A stretch of 64,000 nucleotides of DNA from contig OY969915.1 of assembly GCA_963704545.1 (NCBI GenBank), positions 2,046,001-2,110,000 on the forward strand, read 5' to 3'. This document shows positions 32,153-41,124 of this stretch, in pieces. Each line of letters opens with the position of its first letter. The first letter of the stretch is position 1. The DNA is from VRUE01 sp963704545. Its GTDB lineage: Bacteria; Actinomycetota; Thermoleophilia; Solirubrobacterales; 70-9. Both the position numbers and the translations under genes were made by a program. The notes under the pieces were generated by a model. That model searched no databases. It had not been told where the DNA came from and saw only the letters and a list, made by a program, of their open reading frames with translations.

Positions 32153-33283
32153 ATGCCTTCCGTGCCCAGAACTCAGGACGTGCCGGCGAATCGCCTGGAA
32201 ACGGGAGATTTCCTCGCTGCCGTCGACCAAAACGACCTGGTGCACTTTGTCGTCAACGTCGGCGACGGGGACACTCAACTTCTCCTGCTTCCCGAGGAGC
32301 AAGGCTCGCGCAAGGCACTCGTCGTCGACGTAGTTTCCGGCGGCAAGCTGACCAGGCTGATCGAAGCGCTCCAGCAAAACGGAGTTCTCGGCGACGGAGA
32401 GGATGTGCTGGCACTCGTCGTCGCAACCCATCCGCACGCCGACCATGTATCCGGGATGGCGAAATTCCTCACCACCCACGCAAATCTGATCGGCGAGTTC
32501 TGGGAGCCCGGCTACTACCTGGCCACGCCAACGTACTTCAAGATGATGGAAGCCCTCGCCGAACTCGGCGGCGTTGCCCACTCGCAGCCCACCAGCGGAA
32601 CCACGCGCTTCATCGACCAGGTGAAGGTCACGGTACTCGCGCCCGGCATAGGCCTCAAGAGCAGGTACGACAGCTACGGCATCGACGTCAACAACAGCTC
32701 GATCGCGCTGAAGGTCGACTTCCCCGCGCGCCGGTACTACAAAAGGGAAAAAGACGGCAGCTACGCGAAGCTCCCCAGCGGTGCGAGCCTCGTGCTCGGC
32801 GCCGATGCCCAGACCGCCTCCTGGTCACAGGTAATGGTCGACTTTCCCCAGCTGGTGGCGAGCGGCAGCGCAGTAGCAAAAGCGCTGCGCAAGGCGCGGG
32901 GCGTCGAGCCTCTGAACGCCAACGTGTTCAAGGTCCCCCACCATGCATCGAAGCATGGCCTCAACCTCGAGCTCGTGGAGGAGATCAGGCCCAACCTCAG
33001 CCTGGTCTCCTCGGTACGGGAACAGGGCAGCTACAACTTTCCGCACGTGGTCGCACTGGAGGCGCTGCGCGAGGGGATCGAGCCAACCGCGCAGAAGGGC
33101 GCGACCCACAAGGACGACTTCGACCTGGGCATCCACTTCACCTCGGGCAGGGACGATGCGGGCAAGGATCTGGGCACGATCGCCGTCGTCCTCGGCCCGA
33201 GTGGCAGGAAGCGCGACGTCTGGCGCTTCGGCGATCAAGTCGGCGAATCCATCGATCTGGCTGCCGCCCGAAAGTTCAAGTGA
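32153..33283 (+). CDS. Metallo-beta-lactamase-fold hydrolase, ComEC/Rec2-like
   Basis: 376 residues, soluble. The Zn-binding loop is LVVATHPHADHVSGM (His93, His95, Asp97, His98), an early Asp is in LVVDVVSGG, and a later His pair is in KVPHHASKHG. The layout resembles the free-standing C-terminal domain of ComEC (nuclease-like) more than a true beta-lactamase. Its partner is the unknown 181-residue protein, and a patatin lipase is divergent. It convergently overlaps the PadR gene by eight bases. A nuclease, phosphodiesterase or lipid-hydrolase role is possible. Confidence 0.8.
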   Translation: MPSVPRTQDVPANRLETGDFLAAVDQNDLVHFVVNVGDGDTQLLLLPEEQGSRKALVVDVVSGGKLTRLIEALQQNGVLGDGEDVLALVVATHPHADHVSGMAKFLTTHANLIGEFWEPGYYLATPTYFKMMEALAELGGVAHSQPTSGTTRFIDQVKVTVLAPGIGLKSRYDSYGIDVNNSSIALKVDFPARRYYKREKDGSYAKLPSGASLVLGADAQTASWSQVMVDFPQLVASGSAVAKALRKARGVEPLNANVFKVPHHASKHGLNLELVEEIRPNLSLVSSVREQGSYNFPHVVALEALREGIEPTAQKGATHKDDFDLGIHFTSGRDDAGKDLGTIAVVLGPSGRKRDVWRFGDQVGESIDLAAARKFK

Positions 33284-33812
33284 CCTCGGGCCGCATGTCG
33301 GTCTGTGACGCGTGCCGCGACCAGAAGCGGACCCAGGTGCGTTCGGCGAGGATTCCCGCTTCCAGCGAGAGGCGCACCCCCGGGGGAAGGTCCGCACCGG
33401 CTCGTTTCATGATTTCCTCGTACTCGGCCAGCTTGCCGCGATGCGCTTCCACCTGCTCGGCCGCCATCGCGACGGGGTTGGCGCCGAAGAAGATCTTGAG
33501 CAGGGCCAGGTCGCGCAGCTCGGTCAGCTCCGCGGTCGGCTCGGCGAGCCACTCGCGCAGGGCCTTTTCCCCCTCCGCGGCCAACCGGTAGTGACGCCGG
33601 CGGCGCCCGCCGGTCTCGCGGCGTTCGGTCAGGTACCCGGCGGCTGTCAGGCGCTGGGGCTCGCCATAGAGCTGGGCGTGTTGCAGCGACCAGAAGTTGC
33701 CGAGGCTGGCGGCGACCATGTTCTTCAAGTCGTAGGGGGTCGCCTCCCCGGCGGCCTCGACCAGGCCGAGGACGACAAAGGACGTGGGGGTGAGACGGAT
33801 CTCGCTTGACAT
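33276..33812 (-). CDS. PadR-family transcriptional regulator
   Basis: 178 residues. The winged helix is LTPTSFVVLGLVEAAGEATPYDLK followed by LYGEPQRLTAAGYLTERRE and GRRRRHYRLAAEGEKALREWL. A C-terminal dimerisation helix set follows (ELRDLALLKIFFG). It is divergent from the carotenoid-oxygenase gene that opens biosynthetic block A, with a palindrome in the short gap, and so is the probable switch for that block. Confidence 0.85.
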   Translation of the reverse strand: MSSEIRLTPTSFVVLGLVEAAGEATPYDLKNMVAASLGNFWSLQHAQLYGEPQRLTAAGYLTERRETGGRRRRHYRLAAEGEKALREWLAEPTAELTELRDLALLKIFFGANPVAMAAEQVEAHRGKLAEYEEIMKRAGADLPPGVRLSLEAGILAERTWVRFWSRHASQTDMRPEVT

Positions 33813-33842
33813 CAGTTCATCATAGATGGTAATACTTAGACA

Positions 33843-33855
33843 GTCTATATTAGAC
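33843..33855. promoter_or_regulatory. PadR operator candidate upstream of biosynthetic block A
   Basis: GTCTA-TAT-TAGAC is a 13-base palindrome, preceded by a further half-site (TTAGAC at 33836-33841), within the 65-base AT-rich gap between the divergent starts 33812 and 33878. PadR proteins usually bind such short dyads. Confidence 0.55.
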
Positions 33856-33877
33856 CGTCATCAGGAAGGTCACGACG

Positions 33878-35296
33878 ATGTACGAGCCACAGACCCCGCC
33901 CCGCCCCGCCTACGCGACGGGCTTCACGACGCTGGACTCCGAGCTGGAGCTCGACTCGCTCCCACTCCAGGGGTCGATTCCCGGGTGGCTGAACGGCACC
34001 CTCGTGCGCAACGGCCCGGCCAAGTTCGAGGTGGGTGAGCAGCCGCTGCGGCACTGGTTCGACGGCCTCGCGATGCTGCACAAGTTCTCCTTCGGCGGCG
34101 GCAGGGTCTCCTACGCGAACCGCTTTCTACGCAGCGACGCCTACCGTGAGGCCGAGCGGGGGCGGATCTCCTACAGCGAGTTCGCAACCGACCCCTGCCG
34201 CTCGCTCTTCAAGCGCGCCGCGACGCTGTTCCGTCCCACCCTGACCGACAACTGCAACGTCAACCTGACCCGCCTCGGCGACGAGTACGTGGCGATGACC
34301 GAGCTGCCCCTGCCCATCGCCTTCGACCCGGAGACCCTGGACGCGATGGGAGTCGCCTTCACGGCCCCGGGGCAGCACGCCACCGCCCACCCCCACCACG
34401 ACCCGCAGCGGGGCGAGTTGATCGCCTACGTCACCCACTTCGGCCCCCGCAGCGAGTACCGGATCTTCGCCCAGCGCGACCGCGCCAGCCAGCGTCGCAT
34501 CGCCTCGGTGCGGGTGAAGGAGCCCTCCTACATGCACAGCTTCGCGCTCACCGAGCGCTACGCGATCCTCGTCGCTTTCCCGCTCGTCGTCAATCCACTG
34601 CGGCTGGCGACCGGCGCCAGGCCCTTCATCGAGAACTACGAGTGGAAGCCGGAGCGGGGGACGCTCGTGCTCGTCTTCGATCGCGAGGAGGGCAGGCTTC
34701 GCAGTACGCACACGGCGAACCCCTGCTTTTCCTTCCACCACGTCAACGCCTTCGAGCGTGATTCGGAGCTGGTCATCGACATGGCCGCCTACGACGATGC
34801 CTCGATCATCGACTCCCTCTACATCGATCGGGTCCGCTCCGCCCCCCCGTCGTCCCACTCCCGCCTGCTGCGCTACCGCGTTCCCCTCGGGGGCGCCGAC
34901 GTCGGTGAGGAAATCCTCAGCGAGACCTACCTGGAGCTGCCCCGGATCGACTACACCCAGCGCAACGGGCACCCCTACCGCTATGTGTGGGGGGTCGGCG
35001 CCCACCCCGACGGCGACGCCCTGGACTTCATCGACCAGCTGGTCAAGATCGACGTCGAGAGCGGAGAGACCCTGTCCTGGTTTGAGCCGGGCTGCTATCC
35101 GGGGGAGCCGGTCTTCGTCCCCTCCCCGGAGCCTGATCGGGCCGAGGACGACGGCGTCCTACTCTCCGTCGTCCTTGACAGCCGGGACGCTCGCTCTTAC
35201 CTGTTGGTTCTGCGCGCCGACAGCCTCGAGGAGCTGGGCCGGGCCGGCGTCCCGCATCACATCCCATTCGGGTTCCACGGGCAGTACTTCAACTGA
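33878..35296 (+). CDS. Carotenoid oxygenase (RPE65/apocarotenoid dioxygenase family)
   Basis: Non-haem Fe(II) enzyme that splits a C=C bond in a conjugated polyene with O2. The four iron-binding histidines are visible: His171 in TAHPHHDP, His220 in SYMHSFALTE, His287 in FSFHHVNAFE and His467 in FGFHGQYF. The N-terminus has the family motif IPGWLNGTLVRNGPAKFEVG. At 472 residues it has normal length. It opens biosynthetic block A behind the PadR operator. No carotenoid backbone genes (crtE/B/I) are in the window, so the substrate may be a polyene made by block B or an imported apocarotenoid (inference). Confidence 0.9.
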   Translation: MYEPQTPPRPAYATGFTTLDSELELDSLPLQGSIPGWLNGTLVRNGPAKFEVGEQPLRHWFDGLAMLHKFSFGGGRVSYANRFLRSDAYREAERGRISYSEFATDPCRSLFKRAATLFRPTLTDNCNVNLTRLGDEYVAMTELPLPIAFDPETLDAMGVAFTAPGQHATAHPHHDPQRGELIAYVTHFGPRSEYRIFAQRDRASQRRIASVRVKEPSYMHSFALTERYAILVAFPLVVNPLRLATGARPFIENYEWKPERGTLVLVFDREEGRLRSTHTANPCFSFHHVNAFERDSELVIDMAAYDDASIIDSLYIDRVRSAPPSSHSRLLRYRVPLGGADVGEEILSETYLELPRIDYTQRNGHPYRYVWGVGAHPDGDALDFIDQLVKIDVESGETLSWFEPGCYPGEPVFVPSPEPDRAEDDGVLLSVVLDSRDARSYLLVLRADSLEELGRAGVPHHIPFGFHGQYFN

Positions 35297-35364
35297 AGCG
35301 GGTCCTCCCCGCACCTCGAGGGTGAAACTTGCACGCGCGCCGCAACTTGTGGCGGAATACGCCC

Positions 35365-36378
35365 ATGAGCGAGATGTCACTCCGAGCGCGCATGCGGATG
35401 CGGGTATTCGGCGTGAGCCAGGACGAAGTGAGCATGGAGCGCCGCGGCTTCACGGCCATCGACGATCGGGCGCGCGAGCAGCTCGAGCGGGTCGCGCTCG
35501 TCTTTCTGGAGGGATACCACGCCGCGCTCTGCCTGACCGACCATGCAGCGCTCGCCCGGCGACTCGACGCGACCGACGCCGAGTTCCGGGGCTTTGCCCA
35601 TGAGGGTGCCGCGATGGGGCTCACCGTGCTCGACGCGGTGCTGCCTGGATCGGGGCGCCTGCGCTCGTTCCTGAGTGGGCCTGGATTCCCCTACGCGTGG
35701 ATGGCGCCGATCGGCTTCGGTTGGGCCCGGGCGCAGATGCGGCGGCGTCCGCGCCGGCCACGCCCCCTCGTCGACCCCCTACTCGACTGGTTCGAGATGG
35801 ACGGGGCCGGCTTCCACGACGGCTACTTCCACCCGAGCCGCTTCATCGAGGATCGCCACACGCCGCGTCACCTGAGCGGGACCGCCGCTCGTGTGTATGA
35901 CCAGGGGATCGGACGAAGTCTCTGGTTCGTGCGGGGAGCCGACGTCGAGCGAATCGGGGTGACGGTCGACGGCTTTCCGGCCAACCGGAGACCAGACATC
36001 TGGAGCGGGGTGTCGAGCGCAGCCAGCTATGCGGGTGGCGTAGGCGAGGACGCCCTGCTCGCGTTGCGCAAGGAGGCCCACGCCTTTCCCCGGGACATCG
36101 CCCAGGGCGCCGCGTTCGCGATAAAGGCGCGGGTGGCGGGCGGAAACGTCACGCCGCATACCGAGCTTGCCAGCTCCATCTTCTGCCAGATGCCGGTCGC
36201 CGAGGTCGCCCGCTGCACCGACATGGCACGCGAGGGGATCGCGGTGGCGGACTACGAGACGCCGTTCGACGCCTGGCGCGACCGGATCCGGGCGATGGTC
36301 TGCGACGGCAAGCGCCCGCTCGAGGAGCCCGACGTCCTTCCCGAGGCGCAGCCGGCCTCGCTGTCCAGAGGGGCCTAG
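35365..36378 (+). CDS. DUF1702-family protein
   Basis: About 337 residues with the family opening RMRVFGVSQDEVSMERRGF, then LERVALVFLEGYHAAL, RGFAHEGAAMG and the late GIGRSLWFVRGADVERI, VSSAASYAGG, EAHAFPRDIAQGAAFA. DUF1702 proteins occur beside enediyne and other polyketide genes, but their activity is not established to my knowledge. ATG 35365 (MSEM) is chosen; ATG 35374 is possible, and the frame to 35329 lacks support. The AfsA-like gene follows after three bases. Confidence 0.78.
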   Translation: MSEMSLRARMRMRVFGVSQDEVSMERRGFTAIDDRAREQLERVALVFLEGYHAALCLTDHAALARRLDATDAEFRGFAHEGAAMGLTVLDAVLPGSGRLRSFLSGPGFPYAWMAPIGFGWARAQMRRRPRRPRPLVDPLLDWFEMDGAGFHDGYFHPSRFIEDRHTPRHLSGTAARVYDQGIGRSLWFVRGADVERIGVTVDGFPANRRPDIWSGVSSAASYAGGVGEDALLALRKEAHAFPRDIAQGAAFAIKARVAGGNVTPHTELASSIFCQMPVAEVARCTDMAREGIAVADYETPFDAWRDRIRAMVCDGKRPLEEPDVLPEAQPASLSRGA

Positions 36379-36381
36379 CCG

Positions 36382-37350
36382 ATGGTGGCGACCAGCGAGC
36401 CGCGGCCGGCGGCGGAGCTTCGGACGGACCGGCCCCTCGACCGGCAACTCGTCCACAAGAGTGCCTTCGAGCAGGTCTTCGTCACCGACTGGACCCATGA
36501 CGCGGGTGACAACTGGTGCACGGTCGCCGGTCGCCTGCCCCTGGCGCACGCGCGCTTCAGCGACTCGGCGACCCCCTACCACGACATCCTCCTGATCGCG
36601 GAGACCGTGCGACAGGCCGGACTCGTCGTCGCCTCGGAGATTCTGCACGTCGGGGGCGACCGCCAATTCCTGCTGCGCGAGATGAAAGTCGAGCTCGACC
36701 CGGTCGAGCACGCCCGAAGGGACCGCGACACGTGCGACGTGCTGATCGCCCACGACTCGGCCAGCAAAGTCAAGATGCGCCCCGGCCGCACAATGGTCGG
36801 AGGGTTCCTGCGCGCGCAGGTGACGATCGGCGGCCGGCCGGCGGGGGTCTGCGAGGTGACGGGGGCCTGGGTGCCGAACGATTTCTACGAAAGCTTCCGG
36901 AGCGGCAACGCATCGCAGGAGACGAGCCCGCCCACACCACCGGCACACGGGGACCTCGAGACGCGCACCGGCAAGCTCAATCCGGCGAACAGCGTGATCA
37001 CGCCCATACGCCCCACCGACAAGGCTCGTGGGTATGAGGCCTCATTGGCGGTCGACACCGAGGATCCGACGTTCTTCGACCACCCCCTCGATCACTTTCC
37101 CGGTCTCTGCCTCCTCGAGGGGATGCAGCAGATCACGCTGGCTGCAGCCTGCGAAGAGCTGGCGGTCGACCACGCGACCGTGCTCGTCTCCGCCATGCAG
37201 ATGAAGTTCTCCCGCATCGCGGAGTTCCAGCCCGACGTGGTCTGCACCGTGACGCTCGATGACGACTGCCACAGCGGCCTCGTCGGCTGCGCACAGGACG
37301 GCAGGGTCTGCTGCGAGGGCACGATCCGGATCGCTCGTCCCGATCGATGA
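36382..37350 (+). CDS. AfsA-like double-hotdog protein
   Basis: 322 residues with two AfsA-type hotdog domains: VHKSAFEQVFVTDW in the first, and FFDHPLDHFPGLCLLEGMQQITLAAACEE in the second. AfsA/ScbA proteins condense a beta-ketoacyl chain with dihydroxyacetone phosphate to make gamma-butyrolactone hormones. The fold is related to FabZ dehydratases, so a chain-processing role in this cluster is also possible. No butyrolactone receptor gene (ArpA/TetR) is seen nearby. Its last bases overlap the next start (ATGA). Confidence 0.82.
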   Translation: MVATSEPRPAAELRTDRPLDRQLVHKSAFEQVFVTDWTHDAGDNWCTVAGRLPLAHARFSDSATPYHDILLIAETVRQAGLVVASEILHVGGDRQFLLREMKVELDPVEHARRDRDTCDVLIAHDSASKVKMRPGRTMVGGFLRAQVTIGGRPAGVCEVTGAWVPNDFYESFRSGNASQETSPPTPPAHGDLETRTGKLNPANSVITPIRPTDKARGYEASLAVDTEDPTFFDHPLDHFPGLCLLEGMQQITLAAACEELAVDHATVLVSAMQMKFSRIAEFQPDVVCTVTLDDDCHSGLVGCAQDGRVCCEGTIRIARPDR

Positions 37351-38720
37351 CCGCGCGAGAGCAACAGCCGCTGAGAATCGCCGTCGTCGGAGGAGGCATC
37401 GCCGGAATGGCCGCCGCCGAGGAGGTCGGCGCTCGTGGGCATCTCGCCGAGATATTCGAGGCGACGGCAAACCTCGGAGGGAGGATCGCGCCTGATGACC
37501 TGGCCTCCCGGGAGATCTTCCTCGGCGGCAAGAACATCGGCCGTCGCTACCAACGGTTCCGCGAGCTCTTCGACCGCCGAGGCCGGGCCGACTACGAAGT
37601 CTTCGGGCCGGAGTCGGGACAGGTCCTGCGCGGTCGAGTAAGAGAGCTGTCCTTCAGCTCACCCTCGATGAAACTGCGACTGGGAGGTCGGTTGGTGTTG
37701 CGCGGGCAGGTGGGCGGCGGCGGGCGCTTTCTGCGCCTCGCGCGGCAGGTGAAACGCGATCCGGAAAGCGCCCACCTCGGCGATCGATTCTTCGAGGATC
37801 TCGCCCTCAGAACCGGCGATCCGACCATCCCCGAATACGTGGGCACGGCGCTCTGCCAAGACGTCGTCCGCCACATGACGGTGAGGATGAACGCTGCCGA
37901 GCCCGAGGAGTGTCACCTCGGGAACATGGGAACGAACCTGGGTCTAATCGTCGACCGATTCGATCAACTGACCGGAACGGCGCTCGGGGATTGGATCCGG
38001 GCCGTTCAAGCCGTCAATACAACCCACATGAGGACGCGGATCGTCGGGCTCACGAGGAAAGGTGGGCATGTCGACGGCATCGTCGGCGTGGATGGAGACG
38101 AGCGTCGTTTCGACGGCGTCGTGCTCGCCCTGCCAGCCCACGCGGCCGCCCTGGTGATAGGCGAGCAGGAGGCGGCCCTGTCGAGTCTCCTCTGCACGAT
38201 CCGTTATTTCCCGGTCGGCGTGGTGGTCGCCGAATACGACCGCCCAGCCTTTCCCGAGGCCTTCGCCGCGCTCTCGGCGCCCGCGGGAATGGCTCTCAGC
38301 AACGCCGGCTCGTATGGCCTTCGGGACCGGCACATCGTGCGCTACACGTTCAGCGGGCGGAGTGCACGCGACCGAATTCTCCCGGACCTGTTCGATCCCG
38401 AGGCGCTCTTGAGCGAGGCGGAGGGCTTTCTCGGTCGCTACACGCCGGTTGCCCGTGCTCGTCGACTGGACTTCGCGGCGCGCGCTTTTCAGCCGGGGCT
38501 CTGCGCCTACCGCCAGGATCACGCGGTGTGCCTGCGCGAGGTGAGAACCCGGCTCTCGGCGCTCCCGGGACTCGCGCTGGCGGGCGACTACATGCGGGGG
38601 GCGTCTCTGGAGGCCTGCGTGCGCTCGGGGCAGGAGGCGGCCGAGCGGGTGCTGACGGAGGTCCACCGAACCGACGGAAGTCAGGTCGAGCCCGTCGGTG
38701 ACCATGTGAGTGTCGGCTGA
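37347..38720 (+). CDS. FAD-dependent oxidoreductase, desaturase/amine-oxidase-like
   Basis: 457 residues. N-terminal FAD motif IAVVGGGIAGMAAAEEVGARG with acidic residue in IFEATANLGGR; C-terminal FAD motif LALAGDYMRGASLEACVRSGQEAA. This pair is typical of the protoporphyrinogen-oxidase/phytoene-desaturase/HpnE superfamily. Desaturation or isomerisation of a long polyene or isoprenoid chain would suit the carotenoid-oxygenase neighbour (inference). Translationally coupled to the AfsA-like gene. Confidence 0.82.
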   Translation: MTAREQQPLRIAVVGGGIAGMAAAEEVGARGHLAEIFEATANLGGRIAPDDLASREIFLGGKNIGRRYQRFRELFDRRGRADYEVFGPESGQVLRGRVRELSFSSPSMKLRLGGRLVLRGQVGGGGRFLRLARQVKRDPESAHLGDRFFEDLALRTGDPTIPEYVGTALCQDVVRHMTVRMNAAEPEECHLGNMGTNLGLIVDRFDQLTGTALGDWIRAVQAVNTTHMRTRIVGLTRKGGHVDGIVGVDGDERRFDGVVLALPAHAAALVIGEQEAALSSLLCTIRYFPVGVVVAEYDRPAFPEAFAALSAPAGMALSNAGSYGLRDRHIVRYTFSGRSARDRILPDLFDPEALLSEAEGFLGRYTPVARARRLDFAARAFQPGLCAYRQDHAVCLREVRTRLSALPGLALAGDYMRGASLEACVRSGQEAAERVLTEVHRTDGSQVEPVGDHVSVG

Positions 38721-38752
38721 GACAAGCGACGTCAACTACAGGAGGAGCAACG

Positions 38753-39313
38753 ATGGAGAGCAGCGCGGGAGCGGCAATCGCCGGCGAGGACGCCAACGGC
38801 TCCGCCACGGACGGGCCTCGCCACTACGAGCCGGGCAACATCATCATCTTCGACCAGCCGTGGGAGAACCTGCGACTCGGCGACACGTTCCAGACCCGCT
38901 CGCGAACCATCACGGAGGCGGATGTGGTCCAGTTCGCCGCGATGACCGGCGATTGGCACCCCGCCCATTCCGATGAGACATGGGCGACGAAAAACATGTT
39001 CGGGCGTCGCGTCGCCCATGGAATGCTGATCGTTTCCTACTCACTGGGACTGGTACCGAACGATGCCATCCTCGCGCTGCGAAGGATCCGGAGCATCAAC
39101 TTCAAGCAACCGGTGTTCTTCGGCGACACGATTCACGTGCTGGGAAAGGTCGCCGAGAAGCGTGAGATGGGCCCCGAGGTCGGAATGGTGCTCGGACGCT
39201 GGCGAACGAAGAACCAGGACGACGAAACGATCTGCACCATGGAGCTTGAAGCCCTCTGGCGTCGCGAGGGGGCCTCCCAGGAGGCCATGAGCGCAATCCA
39301 GAGCCCGCGGTAG
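38753..39313 (+). CDS. MaoC-family hydratase/dehydratase (intact active site)
   Basis: 186 residues, single hotdog with the hydratase motif AAMTGDWHPAHSDETWATKNMF (Asp67, His72) and RVAHGMLIVSYSLGLVPND. It probably dehydrates a 3-hydroxyacyl thioester. A clear paralogue, sharing SLGLVPND-type sequence but without these residues, is encoded at 55844 in block B. Preceded by AGGAGGAGC and two bases before the next gene. Confidence 0.85.
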   Translation: MESSAGAAIAGEDANGSATDGPRHYEPGNIIIFDQPWENLRLGDTFQTRSRTITEADVVQFAAMTGDWHPAHSDETWATKNMFGRRVAHGMLIVSYSLGLVPNDAILALRRIRSINFKQPVFFGDTIHVLGKVAEKREMGPEVGMVLGRWRTKNQDDETICTMELEALWRREGASQEAMSAIQSPR

Positions 39314-39315
39314 CG

Positions 39316-40668
39316 GTGAGGGATCTGCCCAAAACGTGCCTGGTCGGCGCGGGCGCCTCGGGCATAACGACCGCACGGTCACTCGCCGCGCGCGGGGTGC
39401 CGTTCGACTGGTTCGAGAAGGGAGACCGAGTCGGCGGGATCTGGGCATTTGAAAACGAGAGCGGCCTGTCCCCCGCCTACCGTCAGCTGCACATCAACGT
39501 CTCGCGTGCGCGCGTCGAGTTCTCCGACCACCCGATGTCCGACTCGATCGCTCAGTATCCGCACCACACCGAACTGGCCCGGTACTTTGAGGACTACGTC
39601 CAGCGCTTCGAGCTCCACCGGAACCTGCGACTTGAGACGGGAGTACGCCGGGCTCGAATTCGCGACGGGATATGGGAGATCGAGCTGGACAGCGGGCAGA
39701 CCTGCCACTACGACGCCCTGATCGTCGCCAACGGCCATCACTCGGCTCCCCGCTGGCCCACACCTCCACCGCCCGGCGAATTCTTCGGCGAGCAGATGCA
39801 CTCGCACGACTACCGGGACAACGCCATGCTGCGCGACAGGGACGTCCTGGTCGTGGGCTTCGGCAACAGCGCCTGCGACATCGCGGTGGAGTCGAGCATG
39901 GCCGCGCGCAACACATACCTCTCGGTACGACGCGGAGCGCACGTCCTGCCGAAGACGATGTGGCGCTGGACGTACGATCAGGTGCCCGGTCTCGAGTACG
40001 CGCTCGGCAGGGGAATCGGCATTGGGCGCTTCGGGCTCCAGCTCCCATGGCGACTGCGGCAGTGGTGGCTCGACCGGGGCCATCGCCTGAGCGTCGGCCG
40101 AATGGACCTCTACGGGCTGCCGGCCCCGGAACACGATTTCGGCGCCACGCATCCCACCATCTCTCCGCGGCTCCTCAACTGCCTGTTGAACGGTGAGGTC
40201 GAGCCGAGGCCCGCAGTCGAGCGACTGGACGGTGAGCTCGTACATTTCACCGATGGAAGTGCGGCTCGCGTCGACCTTGTTATCTGGTGCACCGGGTACG
40301 AGATCGGCTTTCCGTTCCTGGACCCCACCCTGGCACCGGTCAGCAGACAGAACGAGGTCGAGATGTACTGGAACGTATTCAGCCCGGATGTCCCCGGCCT
40401 TGCGTTCGTGGGACTCCTTCAGCCTGCGGCGGGCTCCACCATGCAGATCTCCGAGATCCAGGGGAAGTGGGTTGCGTCCTACCTCTCAGGGGAGTACGCC
40501 CTGCCGTCGAAGGCGGAAATGAGGCGCGGCATCGCGCGACAACGCCAACGGGACACCCGCCGTTTGGTCGCTTCGACACGCCACACGGTGCAGGTCGAGC
40601 AGTTCGACTTCGCCTGGCGTCTCCGCCGCGAGCTCCATAGAGGACGGCGTCGAGCCCGAGGAGCCTGA
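39316..40668 (+). CDS. Flavin-containing monooxygenase (FMO-like)
   Basis: 450 residues. FAD motif LVGAGASGITTARSLAARG; GGIWAF; the FMO identifying sequence FFGEQMHSHDY (FxGxxxHxxxY); and NADPH motif VVGFGNSACDIAVE. All parts are intact, so N-, S- or Baeyer-Villiger-type oxygenation is expected. GTG start at 39316. It is followed by a small membrane protein and then by a related, degenerate FMO. Confidence 0.88.
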   Translation: MRDLPKTCLVGAGASGITTARSLAARGVPFDWFEKGDRVGGIWAFENESGLSPAYRQLHINVSRARVEFSDHPMSDSIAQYPHHTELARYFEDYVQRFELHRNLRLETGVRRARIRDGIWEIELDSGQTCHYDALIVANGHHSAPRWPTPPPPGEFFGEQMHSHDYRDNAMLRDRDVLVVGFGNSACDIAVESSMAARNTYLSVRRGAHVLPKTMWRWTYDQVPGLEYALGRGIGIGRFGLQLPWRLRQWWLDRGHRLSVGRMDLYGLPAPEHDFGATHPTISPRLLNCLLNGEVEPRPAVERLDGELVHFTDGSAARVDLVIWCTGYEIGFPFLDPTLAPVSRQNEVEMYWNVFSPDVPGLAFVGLLQPAAGSTMQISEIQGKWVASYLSGEYALPSKAEMRRGIARQRQRDTRRLVASTRHTVQVEQFDFAWRLRRELHRGRRRARGA

Positions 40669-40672
40669 CGGG

Positions 40673-41071
40673 ATGGAGCCGACGCGCTGGTTGGCGGTGA
40701 TCGTCCTGCTGGGCCTGCCCAGCGTGGCCTTCGGAGGCTGGGCACTGCTGACGTACATCACCGGCAAAGAGGGCCTCTCGCCGGCCCAGCAGCGCTTCTT
40801 CCGGGACGGCCATGCCCACGCCGGTGTCCTGCTCGTGCTCTCCCTCGTCTATGTCAGCTATCTGGACGACACCGGCTTCTCGGAAGGACTCCAATGGGCG
40901 GCGGGGCTGACGCTGCTACTGGGCGTAATGGCCCAGTCGGGTGGCTTCTTTCTGCACATGGCCGCCGCCGACACGTACTCCCCTTCAGCCGGGACGAAGC
41001 TGACCCGAGCCGGTGCGCTGCTGATCGGCGCTGCCCTCGTCGCGCTCGCGATCGGCCTCATCGTCGCGTAA
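40673..41071 (+). CDS. Small four-helix membrane protein
   Basis: 132 residues with four predicted membrane helices at about 7-28, 48-66, 74-98 and 110-131. Histidines (GHAHAG at the start of TM2; FFLHM in TM3) could bind metal or haem. No family recognised. Encoded between two FMO genes, so it may anchor or supply electrons to them (inference). Confidence 0.7.
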   Translation: MEPTRWLAVIVLLGLPSVAFGGWALLTYITGKEGLSPAQQRFFRDGHAHAGVLLVLSLVYVSYLDDTGFSEGLQWAAGLTLLLGVMAQSGGFFLHMAAADTYSPSAGTKLTRAGALLIGAALVALAIGLIVA

Positions 41072-41091
41072 CGGTCTTAACGACCGGTTTT
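41072..41091 (+). terminator. Weak intrinsic terminator candidate
   Basis: CGGTC-TTAAC-GACCG followed by GTTTT begins one base after the membrane-protein stop. The 5-bp stem is short, so partial termination at most. Confidence 0.4.
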
Positions 41092-41124
41092 GCGCTCCCC
41101 CTGCCCCCTCTTTACAGTCCCGCC

